From contig NZ_JACIBU010000001.1 in NCBI RefSeq assembly GCF_014195485.1, positions 62,001-126,000 of the forward strand: a stretch of 64,000 bases of DNA. The letters run 5' to 3'. Of this stretch, positions 9,088-16,063 are shown piece after piece. Both the position numbers and the translations under genes were made by a program. Every line of letters begins with the position of its first letter. Within the stretch, counting starts at the first letter, position 1. The notes under the pieces were generated by a model. It saw only the letters and a program-made list of their open reading frames with translations, made no database searches and was not told the DNA's origin. Source of the stretch: Modestobacter versicolor (lineage in GTDB: Bacteria; Actinomycetota; Actinomycetes; Mycobacteriales; Geodermatophilaceae).

Positions 9088-9746
9088 ACGACGACGTTGG
9101 TCGCGTAGTCGCCGGTCTCCGCGTCGAAGTCGCCGCCGCAGGTGATCAGCCGGAGACCGGCCCGGTCGATGTCGCCGTAGACCGTGCCGGACGGGAACTC
9201 GTCCTTGGTGTACTCGGCGACCCGGTCGACGACGAAGGTGGCGGTGCCGCCGTCGGCCCGGTCGATGAGCACCTCGTCGCCGGCGGTGAGGGTGTGCAGG
9301 CCCCAGAAGACGCCGGGGTCGCCTTCCCAGTCGACGTGCCCGGCGAGCACCGCGGGGCCCAGCTCGCCGGGCGTCGGGCTCTCGTCGAACCAGCCGGCCG
9401 GGTAGGCGCCGGGCGGCACCTCCATCGTCCCGTCGTCGGCCAGGCCGAGCGGCATCACCGCGGTCGTCACCCCGATCGCCGGGACGGTGATGCCGACCGG
9501 CTCGCTGCGCGGCAGCGGCGCGTGCTCGGCCGGTGCCGCCGGGGTCACCCGCATGCCGGCCCGGAAGGGCGGCGGCTCCAGCGCGTCGACGTCGACGGTG
9601 ACCAGCGACCCGGCCACGGCGACCTCGGGGGCGGCGCCGGGCAGCAGCGCGAGCGCGGCCACGCCCAGCAGGGCAGAGAGGACGGCCGTCCCGGCCCAGG
9701 CGCGGGCGGCGCGGTGACGGGGCTCGGCGACGGCGCGGTGCGGCAC
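9066..9746 (-). CDS. Class F sortase (copy A)
   Basis: A 226-residue transpeptidase. An N-terminal transmembrane anchor (about residues 18-36) precedes the sortase barrel. The catalytic His lies in VLAGHVDW (H137) and the Cys in LITCGG (C203). Class F sortases of actinobacteria attach surface proteins to the cell envelope. The arginine usually expected shortly after the Cys is not obvious (the segment reads DYATNVVVYA); R199 precedes the Cys. It lies 5 bp downstream of an Excalibur surface protein, its probable substrate or partner. The start is GTG with a weak upstream signal. A second copy is at 12793-13563. Confidence 0.9.
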   Translation of the reverse strand: MPHRAVAEPRHRAARAWAGTAVLSALLGVAALALLPGAAPEVAVAGSLVTVDVDALEPPPFRAGMRVTPAAPAEHAPLPRSEPVGITVPAIGVTTAVMPLGLADDGTMEVPPGAYPAGWFDESPTPGELGPAVLAGHVDWEGDPGVFWGLHTLTAGDEVLIDRADGGTATFVVDRVAEYTKDEFPSGTVYGDIDRAGLRLITCGGDFDAETGDYATNVVVYASLVG

Positions 9747-9751
9747 CGGGG

Positions 9752-10162
9752 TCAGGCGCGGGACGCGCGGCGAGCGGCGACCGCGGCGCCGCCGGCCACC
9801 GCGAAGGCCAGCCCACCGACGACGTACCGCAGCGGGCTGCCGTCGTGCTCGAGCACCGGGCCGGCGGAGCTGCCGTCACCGGCGGCGACGGCACCGGCCG
9901 GCCGCGCGGCGACCTGCCCGGCGGGGGTCGCGGGCACCGGCGCGGCGGCGACGCTGCCGTAGGCCTGGGCCTCGCAGGCCTGGCCGTTGTCGTTGCCGTC
10001 CAGGTCGTTGGGGTCGGTGGGGTCGGCGTCGAGCACGACCTGCGCGGCGGCCTGGTTCGGGAAGTCCGCGCAGTCGAGGTCCGCGGCCGCGGCGGTGCCG
10101 GCCAGCGGGACGGAGACGGTGGCGGCCAGGACGGCGGCAGCGACGGCGCTGCGAACGCGCAT
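9752..10162 (-). CDS. Excalibur-domain surface protein (copy A)
   Basis: A 136-residue secreted protein. A Sec signal peptide (residues 1-27, ending TAAAA) is followed by one Excalibur calcium-binding domain (about 28-66, DLDCADFPNQAAAQ ... DLDGNDNGQACE) with its two cysteines and Asp-rich DxDxDG-like loop. An Ala/Gly/Pro linker leads to a C-terminal hydrophobic helix and basic tail (LRYVVGGLAFAVAGG ... RRASRA). The end resembles a cell-wall sorting signal without a clear LPxTG. The gene directly precedes the class F sortase, so the two form a likely substrate-enzyme pair. A paralogue is at 13638-14051. Confidence 0.88.
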   Translation of the reverse strand: MRVRSAVAAAVLAATVSVPLAGTAAAADLDCADFPNQAAAQVVLDADPTDPNDLDGNDNGQACEAQAYGSVAAAPVPATPAGQVAARPAGAVAAGDGSSAGPVLEHDGSPLRYVVGGLAFAVAGGAAVAARRASRA

Positions 10163-10277
10163 GGGTGCTCCTCGATCGGACGGCGGATCGCGGAGAAGCT
10201 ACGGAGACGCCGACGTCCCGGACAGCGGCCACCGGCGTGTCCGCGCAGCGCTGAGGCCGTGTCGTGACCTCGGCGGC

Positions 10278-11828
10278 TCAGCCGTCGTTCTTCCCGTTCC
10301 CCCGGCCGTTGCCGCCGGCGTTCCCGTTCCCGTTCCCGTTCCCGTTACCGGCGTTGCCGTTCCCGCCGCCCGCGTCCTCGGCTGCGTCGTCCGCGGCGTC
10401 CTCCGCGGCGTCCGCCGCGTCCTCGGCGGCGTCCGCCGCGTCCTCCGCTGCGTCACCACCGGTCGTCGGCTGGGTGGTGTCCGGGACCGGCGCCGGTGCC
10501 GGGGCGGCCGGCGGGGCGACGGCGTGGGTGACGGTGACCGGGCTGCCCGGCGCCAGCTCGCCGGTCGGGTCGACCGCGATGACCTGGTTGTCGGGCACGT
10601 CGGCCGTCTGCAGCGGGCGCAGGGTGACCACCAGCCCGCGCGCGGTCAGCTCGGCCTGCACCTCGGTGACCGGGCGGCCCACGAGGTCGGCGGTCGCCAG
10701 TGCGATCGCCTGGGGGGACGGGGTGGCCGGCGCTGCGCTGGTCGACGTCGGCGCCGGGGTGTCCGCCGCCGCCTCGCCGTCCCCGCTGCTGCCGGCCAGC
10801 TGCAGCCCGCCGGCGACCGCAGCAGCGGCGAGCAGGGTCAGCGCCCCGGCGAGCAGCCGGCGCCGGCGGCTCTGCGGGACGTCGGTCTCCGGCTCCGTTC
10901 CCGGCCCGGTGAGCGGGACGCCGCCCGGCAGGGTGCCCGTGGGGTCGGGAACGGCTGTCACCGCCGCGGTGGGCGCGAGCCGGCGGACCGGGCGCCCGGC
11001 GAGGACGTCGTCGATGGCGTCCCGGAACGCGGCGCCGTCCGGGAACCGCTGAGCGGGGTCCTTGGCCAGCGCGCCCTCGATCAGCGACCGCACCGGCGGT
11101 GGGACGTCGTCCGGGAGGGGCTCGGGGGTGCCGTTGAGCTGCAGCAGCACGACCTGCAGCGAGCTCTCCGCGTCGAACATCCTGCGCCCGGTGAGGCACT
11201 GGTAGCCGATGACGCCGAGCGCGTAGACGTCGCTGGCCGGGGTGGCGCGGGCGCCGGCGGCCTGCTCGGGGGAGAGGTAGTGCGGGGTGCCCATGACCTG
11301 GCCGGTCTGGGTCAGCGGCACCGTCGACCCGGAGACCGCGACGCCGAAGTCGGTGATCTTCACGGTGCCGTCGGAGCCGATGAGCACGTTGCCCGGCTTG
11401 ACGTCGCGGTGGATCACCCCGGCGGCGTGCGCGGCGGCCAGCCCGGCGGCGCTCTGCCGGAGGACGTCGAGGGTGCGCTCGGGGGTCAGCGTGTGCTCGC
11501 GGTACAGCAACCCGGACAGCGACTCGCCGCGGACGAGCTCCATCACCAGGAAGGCGAGGTGCTCGTCGGTCGGGCCGGCCGGCGGCACCTCGCCGTAGTC
11601 GAACAGCGCGGCGATGTTGGGGTGCACCAGGCCGGCGGCCAGCCGGGCCTCGCCGCGGAAGCGGGTGAGGAAGGTCGGGTCGCCGGTGTACTCGCTGCGC
11701 AGCACCTTCACCGCGACGTCCCGGCCGAGCAGGGTGTCGTGGCCCTGCCAGACCTGGCCCATGCCCCCGGTGGCGATCAGCGCGACCAGCTCGTAGCGGC
11801 CGCCCAGGAGCCGGACGTCGGGGTGCAC
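10278..11828 (-). CDS. Ser/Thr protein kinase with PASTA-like domain (copy B)
   Basis: A 516-residue paralogue of kinase A. The kinase domain has GGMGQV at 21-26, K41, HRDVKPGN at 140-147 and DFG at 160-162. One transmembrane helix (about 327-348) precedes a PASTA-like domain (VGRPVTEVQAELTARGLVV). The extracellular C-terminus is very different from copy A: an acidic DAAEDAADAAED repeat followed by GNGNGNG repeats. GTG 11828 follows an AGAGGA ribosome-binding site. It lies in the same block as a second sortase/Excalibur pair. The role is presumably envelope sensing; the divergent tail may confer different localisation or ligand (inference). Confidence 0.92.
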   Translation of the reverse strand: MHPDVRLLGGRYELVALIATGGMGQVWQGHDTLLGRDVAVKVLRSEYTGDPTFLTRFRGEARLAAGLVHPNIAALFDYGEVPPAGPTDEHLAFLVMELVRGESLSGLLYREHTLTPERTLDVLRQSAAGLAAAHAAGVIHRDVKPGNVLIGSDGTVKITDFGVAVSGSTVPLTQTGQVMGTPHYLSPEQAAGARATPASDVYALGVIGYQCLTGRRMFDAESSLQVVLLQLNGTPEPLPDDVPPPVRSLIEGALAKDPAQRFPDGAAFRDAIDDVLAGRPVRRLAPTAAVTAVPDPTGTLPGGVPLTGPGTEPETDVPQSRRRRLLAGALTLLAAAAVAGGLQLAGSSGDGEAAADTPAPTSTSAAPATPSPQAIALATADLVGRPVTEVQAELTARGLVVTLRPLQTADVPDNQVIAVDPTGELAPGSPVTVTHAVAPPAAPAPAPVPDTTQPTTGGDAAEDAADAAEDAADAAEDAADDAAEDAGGGNGNAGNGNGNGNGNAGGNGRGNGKNDG

Positions 11829-11970
11829 GCACGGTCCTCTCGTCGTCCCGCGGGCTTCCGGTACCGCTCGGGCTCGGTGCGAGCATCTCACCAGGGAGCG
11901 GCCGCGGCAGCGAGCCGGGCGACACCCGATCGTGGCCGGCCGGCGCGCGGACGCGCCGGCCGGCTCGCGA

Positions 11971-12594
11971 TCAGACGGTCTCGGGCACGCGCAGGTGGGC
12001 GATGACCAGGTCGAACTCGGCGACCTCGGTGATCCGGGCGTCCATCGCGACGGCGAACTCCTCGCGCATGTCCGCGCCCATCTCCCGGGACGCCTCGAGC
12101 GACTCCCGGTCGCGGTAGGTGATCGCCGCGGTGGCCATCCCCGTGCCCCGGTCGACCATCAGGCTCACGCTGCAGAAGCCGGGCAGCTCCTCCATCCGCG
12201 ACAGCAGGCTCATCCGGAAGGCGGCGACCACGTCGTCCATCTCCTCCCGGTCGACCTCGGCCCAGATGACCCGGGCGCAGGCTCCCTCGCCGGCAGGGTG
12301 CACCCGGTGCAGCACGGCGATCTCCCACTCGGCCACGTCGATGAGCTCGGCCCGCATGACCTCGGCGGCCTTGCTGCGGACGTCGCGGACGGTCTCCGCG
12401 CTGGCCCGCATCGCCTCGTCGGTGGCCCAGGCCGCGGTGACGATGCACCGGCCCTCCATGCGGTCGGCGAGCATCGACATCCCGACGCAGCCGCTCATGC
12501 CCTGCAGTGCCGGCCAGACGGTGTCCCGGACGTGGGCGATGCCGTCATCGACGGCCCGCGGGTCACCCCGGACGGTGGTGGTCCTGGCGTACAT
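11971..12594 (-). CDS. Antibiotic-biosynthesis-monooxygenase-like (dimeric alpha/beta barrel) protein
   Basis: A 207-residue protein made of two ferredoxin-like repeats. The first (residues about 1-85) includes IAHVRDTVWPALQGMSGCVGMSMLADRMEGRCIVTAAWATDEAM and the second (about 105-200) MEELPGFCSVSLMVDRGTGMATAAITYRD. This is the pattern of ABM/YgiN-type dimeric barrels, which may act as oxygenases or simply bind small molecules. ATG 12594 has a GGAGG ribosome-binding site. A GAAGATGGCCATCT palindrome lies about 95 bp upstream. No catalytic residues can be assigned and the function is unknown. Confidence 0.75.
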   Translation of the reverse strand: MYARTTTVRGDPRAVDDGIAHVRDTVWPALQGMSGCVGMSMLADRMEGRCIVTAAWATDEAMRASAETVRDVRSKAAEVMRAELIDVAEWEIAVLHRVHPAGEGACARVIWAEVDREEMDDVVAAFRMSLLSRMEELPGFCSVSLMVDRGTGMATAAITYRDRESLEASREMGADMREEFAVAMDARITEVAEFDLVIAHLRVPETV

Positions 12595-12683
12595 GCCAGT
12601 GCTCCTCCCTGGCGGTGCCCCGGCGGCATCGCCGCACCGACGACTGTCCTCGCGTGGTCGCCCGTTCGGAACCTCCCGCGTCC

Positions 12684-12703
12684 CCCGAAGATGGCCATCT
12701 CCG
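12684..12703. repeat. GAAGATGGCCATCTTC-family palindrome (imperfect copy)
   Basis: The sequence CCGAAGATGGCCATCTCCGG is an imperfect 20-bp palindrome between the ABM-like gene start and the upstream sortase stop. It belongs to the same family as copies at 14233, 14263, 48514 and 48544. Confidence 0.6.
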
Positions 12704-12792
12704 GCCGGTTCCCGGGCTCGCACCATGTGCGCTCCGGCCGGGTTGCTCGCGTCATCAGCCGGCCTCGACGCACTCTGTACGGGCGATCGACC

Positions 12793-13563
12793 TCAGTCGG
12801 TGACCGTCAGCGACGCGAACACGATGACGTTGTCCTCGTAGTCGCCGGAGTCGTCCTCGAACGCGCCTCCGCAGGTGATCAGCCGCAGGCCCGCGTACGG
12901 CAGGTCGCCGTAGACGTCGTCGCTGGGGAACGCGTCCTTGTCGTGTTCCTCGACCCGGTCGACCCGGAAGGTGGCGGTGGTGCCGTCGGCGCGGTCGATG
13001 ACCACCTCGTCACCGGGCAGCAGTTCGCGCAGGCCGTAGAAGGCGCCGGGCTCGCCGCCCCAGTCGACGTGCCCGGCCAGGACGGCGGGACCCAGCTCTC
13101 CCGGGGTGGGGCTGCCGTCGTACCAGCCCACGGGGTAGGCGCCGGGTGGCACCTCCATGGACCCGTCCCGCTCCAGACCGAGGTCCATGACCGTCGAGGA
13201 GACGCGGAGGGCAGGGATCCGCACGCGCACCGGGTCGCTGGCCGGAAGCTGGAGGACCGGAGGTGCCACGGCTGTCGCGACCGCTGACGACGGCACCGGC
13301 ACCGTGGCGGGGGCGGCGGCAGCCGCGACCGGTACGTCCTGCCGGACGGTCGTCGGCCCACCGGAGGGCGCGAGGAGGACGGCGGCGACGCCGGCTGCAG
13401 CCAGGACGCCGGAGGCACCGGCCCACAGCTGGGCGGCCCGGGGCCTGCCTTCCCGGGGAGCGCGGTGCCGCGATCGGTCGTATCGGGTGACGCGGGAGCA
13501 CTGCAGCTCCGTCGACCCGGTCGACGGTCGGAGCGGCGGGGGATAGGCCCCCGTGATGCGCAC
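12793..13563 (-). CDS. Class F sortase (copy B)
   Basis: About 256 residues, clearly paralogous to the sortase at 9066-9746, sharing MEVPPGAYP, SPTPGELGPAVLAGHVDW (catalytic His) and LRLITCGG (catalytic Cys). A transmembrane anchor (GVLAAAGVAAVLLA) precedes a Pro/Ala-rich stalk. As in copy A, the segment after the Cys (GDYEDNVIVFASL) lacks an obvious catalytic arginine. The start is uncertain: GTG 13563 sits in the foot of a long hairpin (13558-13616) and GTG 13626 lies before it; neither has a good ribosome-binding site. It is 74 bp downstream of Excalibur copy B. Confidence 0.85.
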   Translation of the reverse strand: MRITGAYPPPLRPSTGSTELQCSRVTRYDRSRHRAPREGRPRAAQLWAGASGVLAAAGVAAVLLAPSGGPTTVRQDVPVAAAAAPATVPVPSSAVATAVAPPVLQLPASDPVRVRIPALRVSSTVMDLGLERDGSMEVPPGAYPVGWYDGSPTPGELGPAVLAGHVDWGGEPGAFYGLRELLPGDEVVIDRADGTTATFRVDRVEEHDKDAFPSDDVYGDLPYAGLRLITCGGAFEDDSGDYEDNVIVFASLTVTD

Positions 13564-13616
13564 CGGGCCAGCAGCCCGGGTCTCGACGAGACCCGGGCTG
13601 CTGGCCCGAGGTGCGC
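13558..13616. terminator. Long hairpin between Excalibur B and sortase B
   Basis: Perfect 21-bp arms (13564-13584 and 13588-13608) with a GAC loop. A further GCGCACC/GGTGCGC pairing extends the foot. It lies just downstream of the Excalibur B stop on the minus strand and overlaps the candidate sortase start, so it may terminate or attenuate transcription between substrate and sortase. Confidence 0.65.
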
Positions 13617-13637
13617 GGTGCTGCACGGCGAGTGGGA

Positions 13638-14051
13638 TCAGGCGGTGGTGCGGGAGCTGCGACGCGCCGCCAGGGCTGCGCCGCCCGCGCCCGCGAACGC
13701 CAGGCCGCCGAGGACGTAGGGCAGCGTGCTGCCATCGGCGGAAGCGCTGCCGTCACCGGCGGCGACAGCACCGGCCGGACGGGCCGAGACCTGAGCGGCC
13801 CCGAGGACCGTGGTGTCCTCGCTGACTGCCTGCGCACCCGCGCCGCCGGGCAGCGTCTCGCACGCGATGCCGTCGCCGTCCCGGTCCAGGCCGTTCGGGT
13901 CACCCGGGGTCGCGTTGAACGCGGCCTGGGCGTCTGCTTGGGTGGCGAAGTCGCTGCAGTTGAGGTCGGCGGCGTTGGCCGTGCTGGTGAACCCGATGGA
14001 CAGTGCGGCGCCGATCAGGACGCTCGCTGCGGCGGTGCTGCGAAGACGCAT
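13638..14051 (-). CDS. Excalibur-domain surface protein (copy B)
   Basis: A 137-residue secreted protein, paralogue of 9752-10162. A signal peptide (residues 1-27, ending TANAA) precedes an Excalibur domain (DLNCSDFATQADAQ ... LDRDGDGIACE) with a canonical calcium-binding DxDxDG loop. A low-complexity linker leads to a C-terminal STLPYVLGGLAFAGAGG helix with basic end RRSSRTTA. The LPYVLGG stretch occupies the position of an LPxTG sorting motif. ATG 14051 has a GGAG signal. It lies upstream of sortase B, the presumed anchoring enzyme. Confidence 0.88.
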   Translation of the reverse strand: MRLRSTAAASVLIGAALSIGFTSTANAADLNCSDFATQADAQAAFNATPGDPNGLDRDGDGIACETLPGGAGAQAVSEDTTVLGAAQVSARPAGAVAAGDGSASADGSTLPYVLGGLAFAGAGGAALAARRSSRTTA

Positions 14052-14364
14052 GGTCACTCCAGGGGATGGGGCGGTTGGTGACCTGACTCTCATCCGCTGG
14101 GGGCTCGATGCGTGACATCTGAACGGGTGTGTTCCGATACGGGCGCGGCGCCGAATTGGCACTTGTCGTCCTTGCGCCCCGCCTGGGAGAGGGAGGGCGC
14201 GGCCGCCGACCTGGCCCGGAAGGCGCAGACCTCGAAGATGGCCATCTTCGGGCCTCCCGCCGCCCCGAGAATGGCCATCTTCGGGGGCCGGGGAACGACG
14301 GACCGTGAGCGCTTGCACACCGGTTCCTGCCGCGCGGTCCCAGGGCATCAGCTAGACAGAGCGC
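14052..14364. promoter_or_regulatory. Divergent intergenic region with two GGCCATCTTCG palindromes
   Basis: 313 bp between the divergent Excalibur B and DUF4916 genes. It contains CGAAGATGGCCATCTTCG (14233-14250, perfect 18-bp palindrome) and a second, imperfect copy at 14263-14286, centred 33 bp further on. No gene is seen. Both promoters must lie here; the palindromes could be operators or members of a dispersed repeat family. Confidence 0.55.
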
Positions 14365-14895
14365 ATGACCGACGTGAACGTCTCCGATGCCGGCTGGCTC
14401 TCCCGGGAGGAGATGGACGCCGCCCGCGAGCGGCTGCCCATCCTCTACGTCGACGCGGTGCCGGTGCGGGTCGACGAGACGGGCACCGTGACCGCGGTCG
14501 GTCTGCTGCTGCGGATCGGCGAGGACGGCCAGGTCAAGCGCGCATTGGTGTCCGGGCGAGTGCTGTACCACGAGCGGGTCCGGTCGGCGCTGCTGCGCAA
14601 CCTGGAGAAGGACCTCGGGCCGCTGGCCCTGCCGCGGGTGCCGCCCTCGCCGCAGCCGTTCACGATCGCCGAGTACTTCCCGACCCCGGGCGTGACGCCG
14701 TTCCACGACCCGCGGCAGCACGCGGTGTCGCTGGCCTACGTGATCCCCGTCGAGGGCGACTGCGCGCCGCAGCAGGACGCCCTCGAGTTGACCTGGTTCT
14801 CGCCCGACGAGGCCCGCGAGCCGGCCGTGCTCGCCGAGCTGGCCAACGGCCAGAGCACCCTGCTGCTGCAGGCGCTGGCGTCGCTCGGCGTCTGA
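14365..14895 (+). CDS. DUF4916 / NUDIX-like hydrolase family protein
   Basis: A 176-residue protein matching the actinobacterial DUF4916 family: WLSREEMDAARERLPILYVDAVPVRVD at the start, then VGLLLRIGEDGQVKRALVSGRVLYHERVRSALLRNLEKDLG. The fold is NUDIX-like, but the classical Nudix box GX5EX7REUXEEXGU is not present in full; VRSALLRNLEKDLG occupies the helix position. The gene follows a palindrome-rich upstream region. Substrate unknown, possibly a nucleotide derivative by family analogy. Confidence 0.85.
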   Translation: MTDVNVSDAGWLSREEMDAARERLPILYVDAVPVRVDETGTVTAVGLLLRIGEDGQVKRALVSGRVLYHERVRSALLRNLEKDLGPLALPRVPPSPQPFTIAEYFPTPGVTPFHDPRQHAVSLAYVIPVEGDCAPQQDALELTWFSPDEAREPAVLAELANGQSTLLLQALASLGV

Positions 14896-14913
14896 CGCGC
14901 CGGACGGCGTCGG

Positions 14914-15837
14914 TCATCCCCGGCGCAGCGTTGCCCTGGCCGTCCGGGTGACCGCCAGGACCAGCAGGACGGCGGCCACGGCGCCCAGAACGGTGGACCA
15001 CGGGTGCGTGTAGACCCAGTGGACCATCGCTGCTGCCCTGCTGTAGTCGGGACTGCTGGCGCCCACCGGCCGGTAGAGGTAGACCTCCGCGATCGCGACG
15101 AGCCCGGTCGGCGCGACGATCTCCCCGTTGCTGGGCTCGCTGATGTACTGACCGGGGTAGGTCGACATCACCTCCAACGTCAGGGAGGAGAAGTCGCGGC
15201 AGCGCGTGGGCAGGCGCTGGGCGTCGTACATGTGGTCGCCGCCCTGCGACCGCAGCACCGTCGAGGCGCCGGTCGACGAGCAGGAGGTCCGGACGGTGAC
15301 CCGCTCGGCACGATCCGCACGGACGTAGGACGCCGGGTCGAGTGGCGCACCGTTGACCACGCAGACGAGCGCGACGTCGCGCAGCTGCTGCCGGAAGTCG
15401 ATGGTGAGCGTCGCGATGGGCTTCGCATCGGCGGCGGCGGCGGTCAGTGCCGCTTCCACGTCCCCCTGCGGCCGGGTGGGTACCGGCCAGGCCCACGCCG
15501 CGGTGGCCCGTCCGTCGAACGCCCAGCGGCCGTCGCGGCGGCCCTCTGCTCTGGCCTCGGACGGCCGGGGGCTGGCGCTCGCTGAACCGTCACGCAGCAT
15601 CGTCGCGACGTTGACCGCCACGTAGCCCGGGTGGTCGGAGCAGGTGGGGTTGACCCGGGAGATGCCCACGGCGATCCACGGACTCAAGGCGCCGAGGGCC
15701 AGGAGGGCGACGAGCGCGTGGATCGCGGGCTTGAGCAACCACTCGGCGAGTGCGATCGCGGTGCGCCCCATGAGTGACCGCAGCGGGCGGCGGGTCGTCT
15801 CCTCGGAGCGCTCGTCGACCCACTCGTCGTCGTCCAC
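14914..15837 (-). CDS. Membrane protein with large extracytoplasmic domain, unknown function
   Basis: 307 residues: a charged cytoplasmic N-terminus, one helix (about residues 35-57, IHALVALLALGALSPWIAVG), an extracytoplasmic domain of roughly 210 residues and a second helix near the C-terminus (VLGAVAAVLLVLAVT) before a short basic tail. The outer domain has beta-rich segments and cysteines (NPTCSDHPGY, VALVCVVNG, VRTSCSS, TRCRDFSS), perhaps a jelly-roll like NPCBM/discoidin (weak inference). GTG 15837 follows GGGGGA. It is divergent from the DUF4407 gene, with a 10+10 bp palindrome in between. Confidence 0.75.
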   Translation of the reverse strand: MDDDEWVDERSEETTRRPLRSLMGRTAIALAEWLLKPAIHALVALLALGALSPWIAVGISRVNPTCSDHPGYVAVNVATMLRDGSASASPRPSEARAEGRRDGRWAFDGRATAAWAWPVPTRPQGDVEAALTAAAADAKPIATLTIDFRQQLRDVALVCVVNGAPLDPASYVRADRAERVTVRTSCSSTGASTVLRSQGGDHMYDAQRLPTRCRDFSSLTLEVMSTYPGQYISEPSNGEIVAPTGLVAIAEVYLYRPVGASSPDYSRAAAMVHWVYTHPWSTVLGAVAAVLLVLAVTRTARATLRRG

Positions 15838-15910
15838 GGAGTCCCCCGATCCCCGTTCTGCCTGCCTGCCAGCACGGTGACGGCAGAGCGGGTCCGGCGG
15901 CAGACCTGGA

Positions 15911-15931
15911 GTCCATCCGATTCGGATGGAC
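15911..15931. promoter_or_regulatory. Operator-like palindrome in divergent promoter region
   Basis: Perfect inverted repeat GTCCATCCGA / TCGGATGGAC around a single T. It lies between the membrane protein (start 15837, minus) and the DUF4407 gene (start 16064, plus). It could control one or both; no regulator gene is adjacent. Confidence 0.5.
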
Positions 15932-16063
15932 AGCGAGCCGTCACGCTGCGTGTTGTCGGCTGGCAAGGCTCGGCGTATGACCTCACAGCCGCCCGGGGGT
16001 ATCGACGCGGGGCTGGACGACCGATACCGGTTCTGAACAGATCCGGGAGAGGACGTCATCTGC

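Noticed and set aside
5866-9894. Minus-strand open frame that would fuse kinase A to upstream sequence
   Set aside because: The kinase domain begins at GTG 7455 with a ribosome-binding site. The upstream extension is antisense to the AAA+ gene.
12793-14051. Sortase/Excalibur block considered as a pilus assembly cluster
   Set aside because: There are no pilin or tip-adhesin genes; the sortases are class F, not class C.
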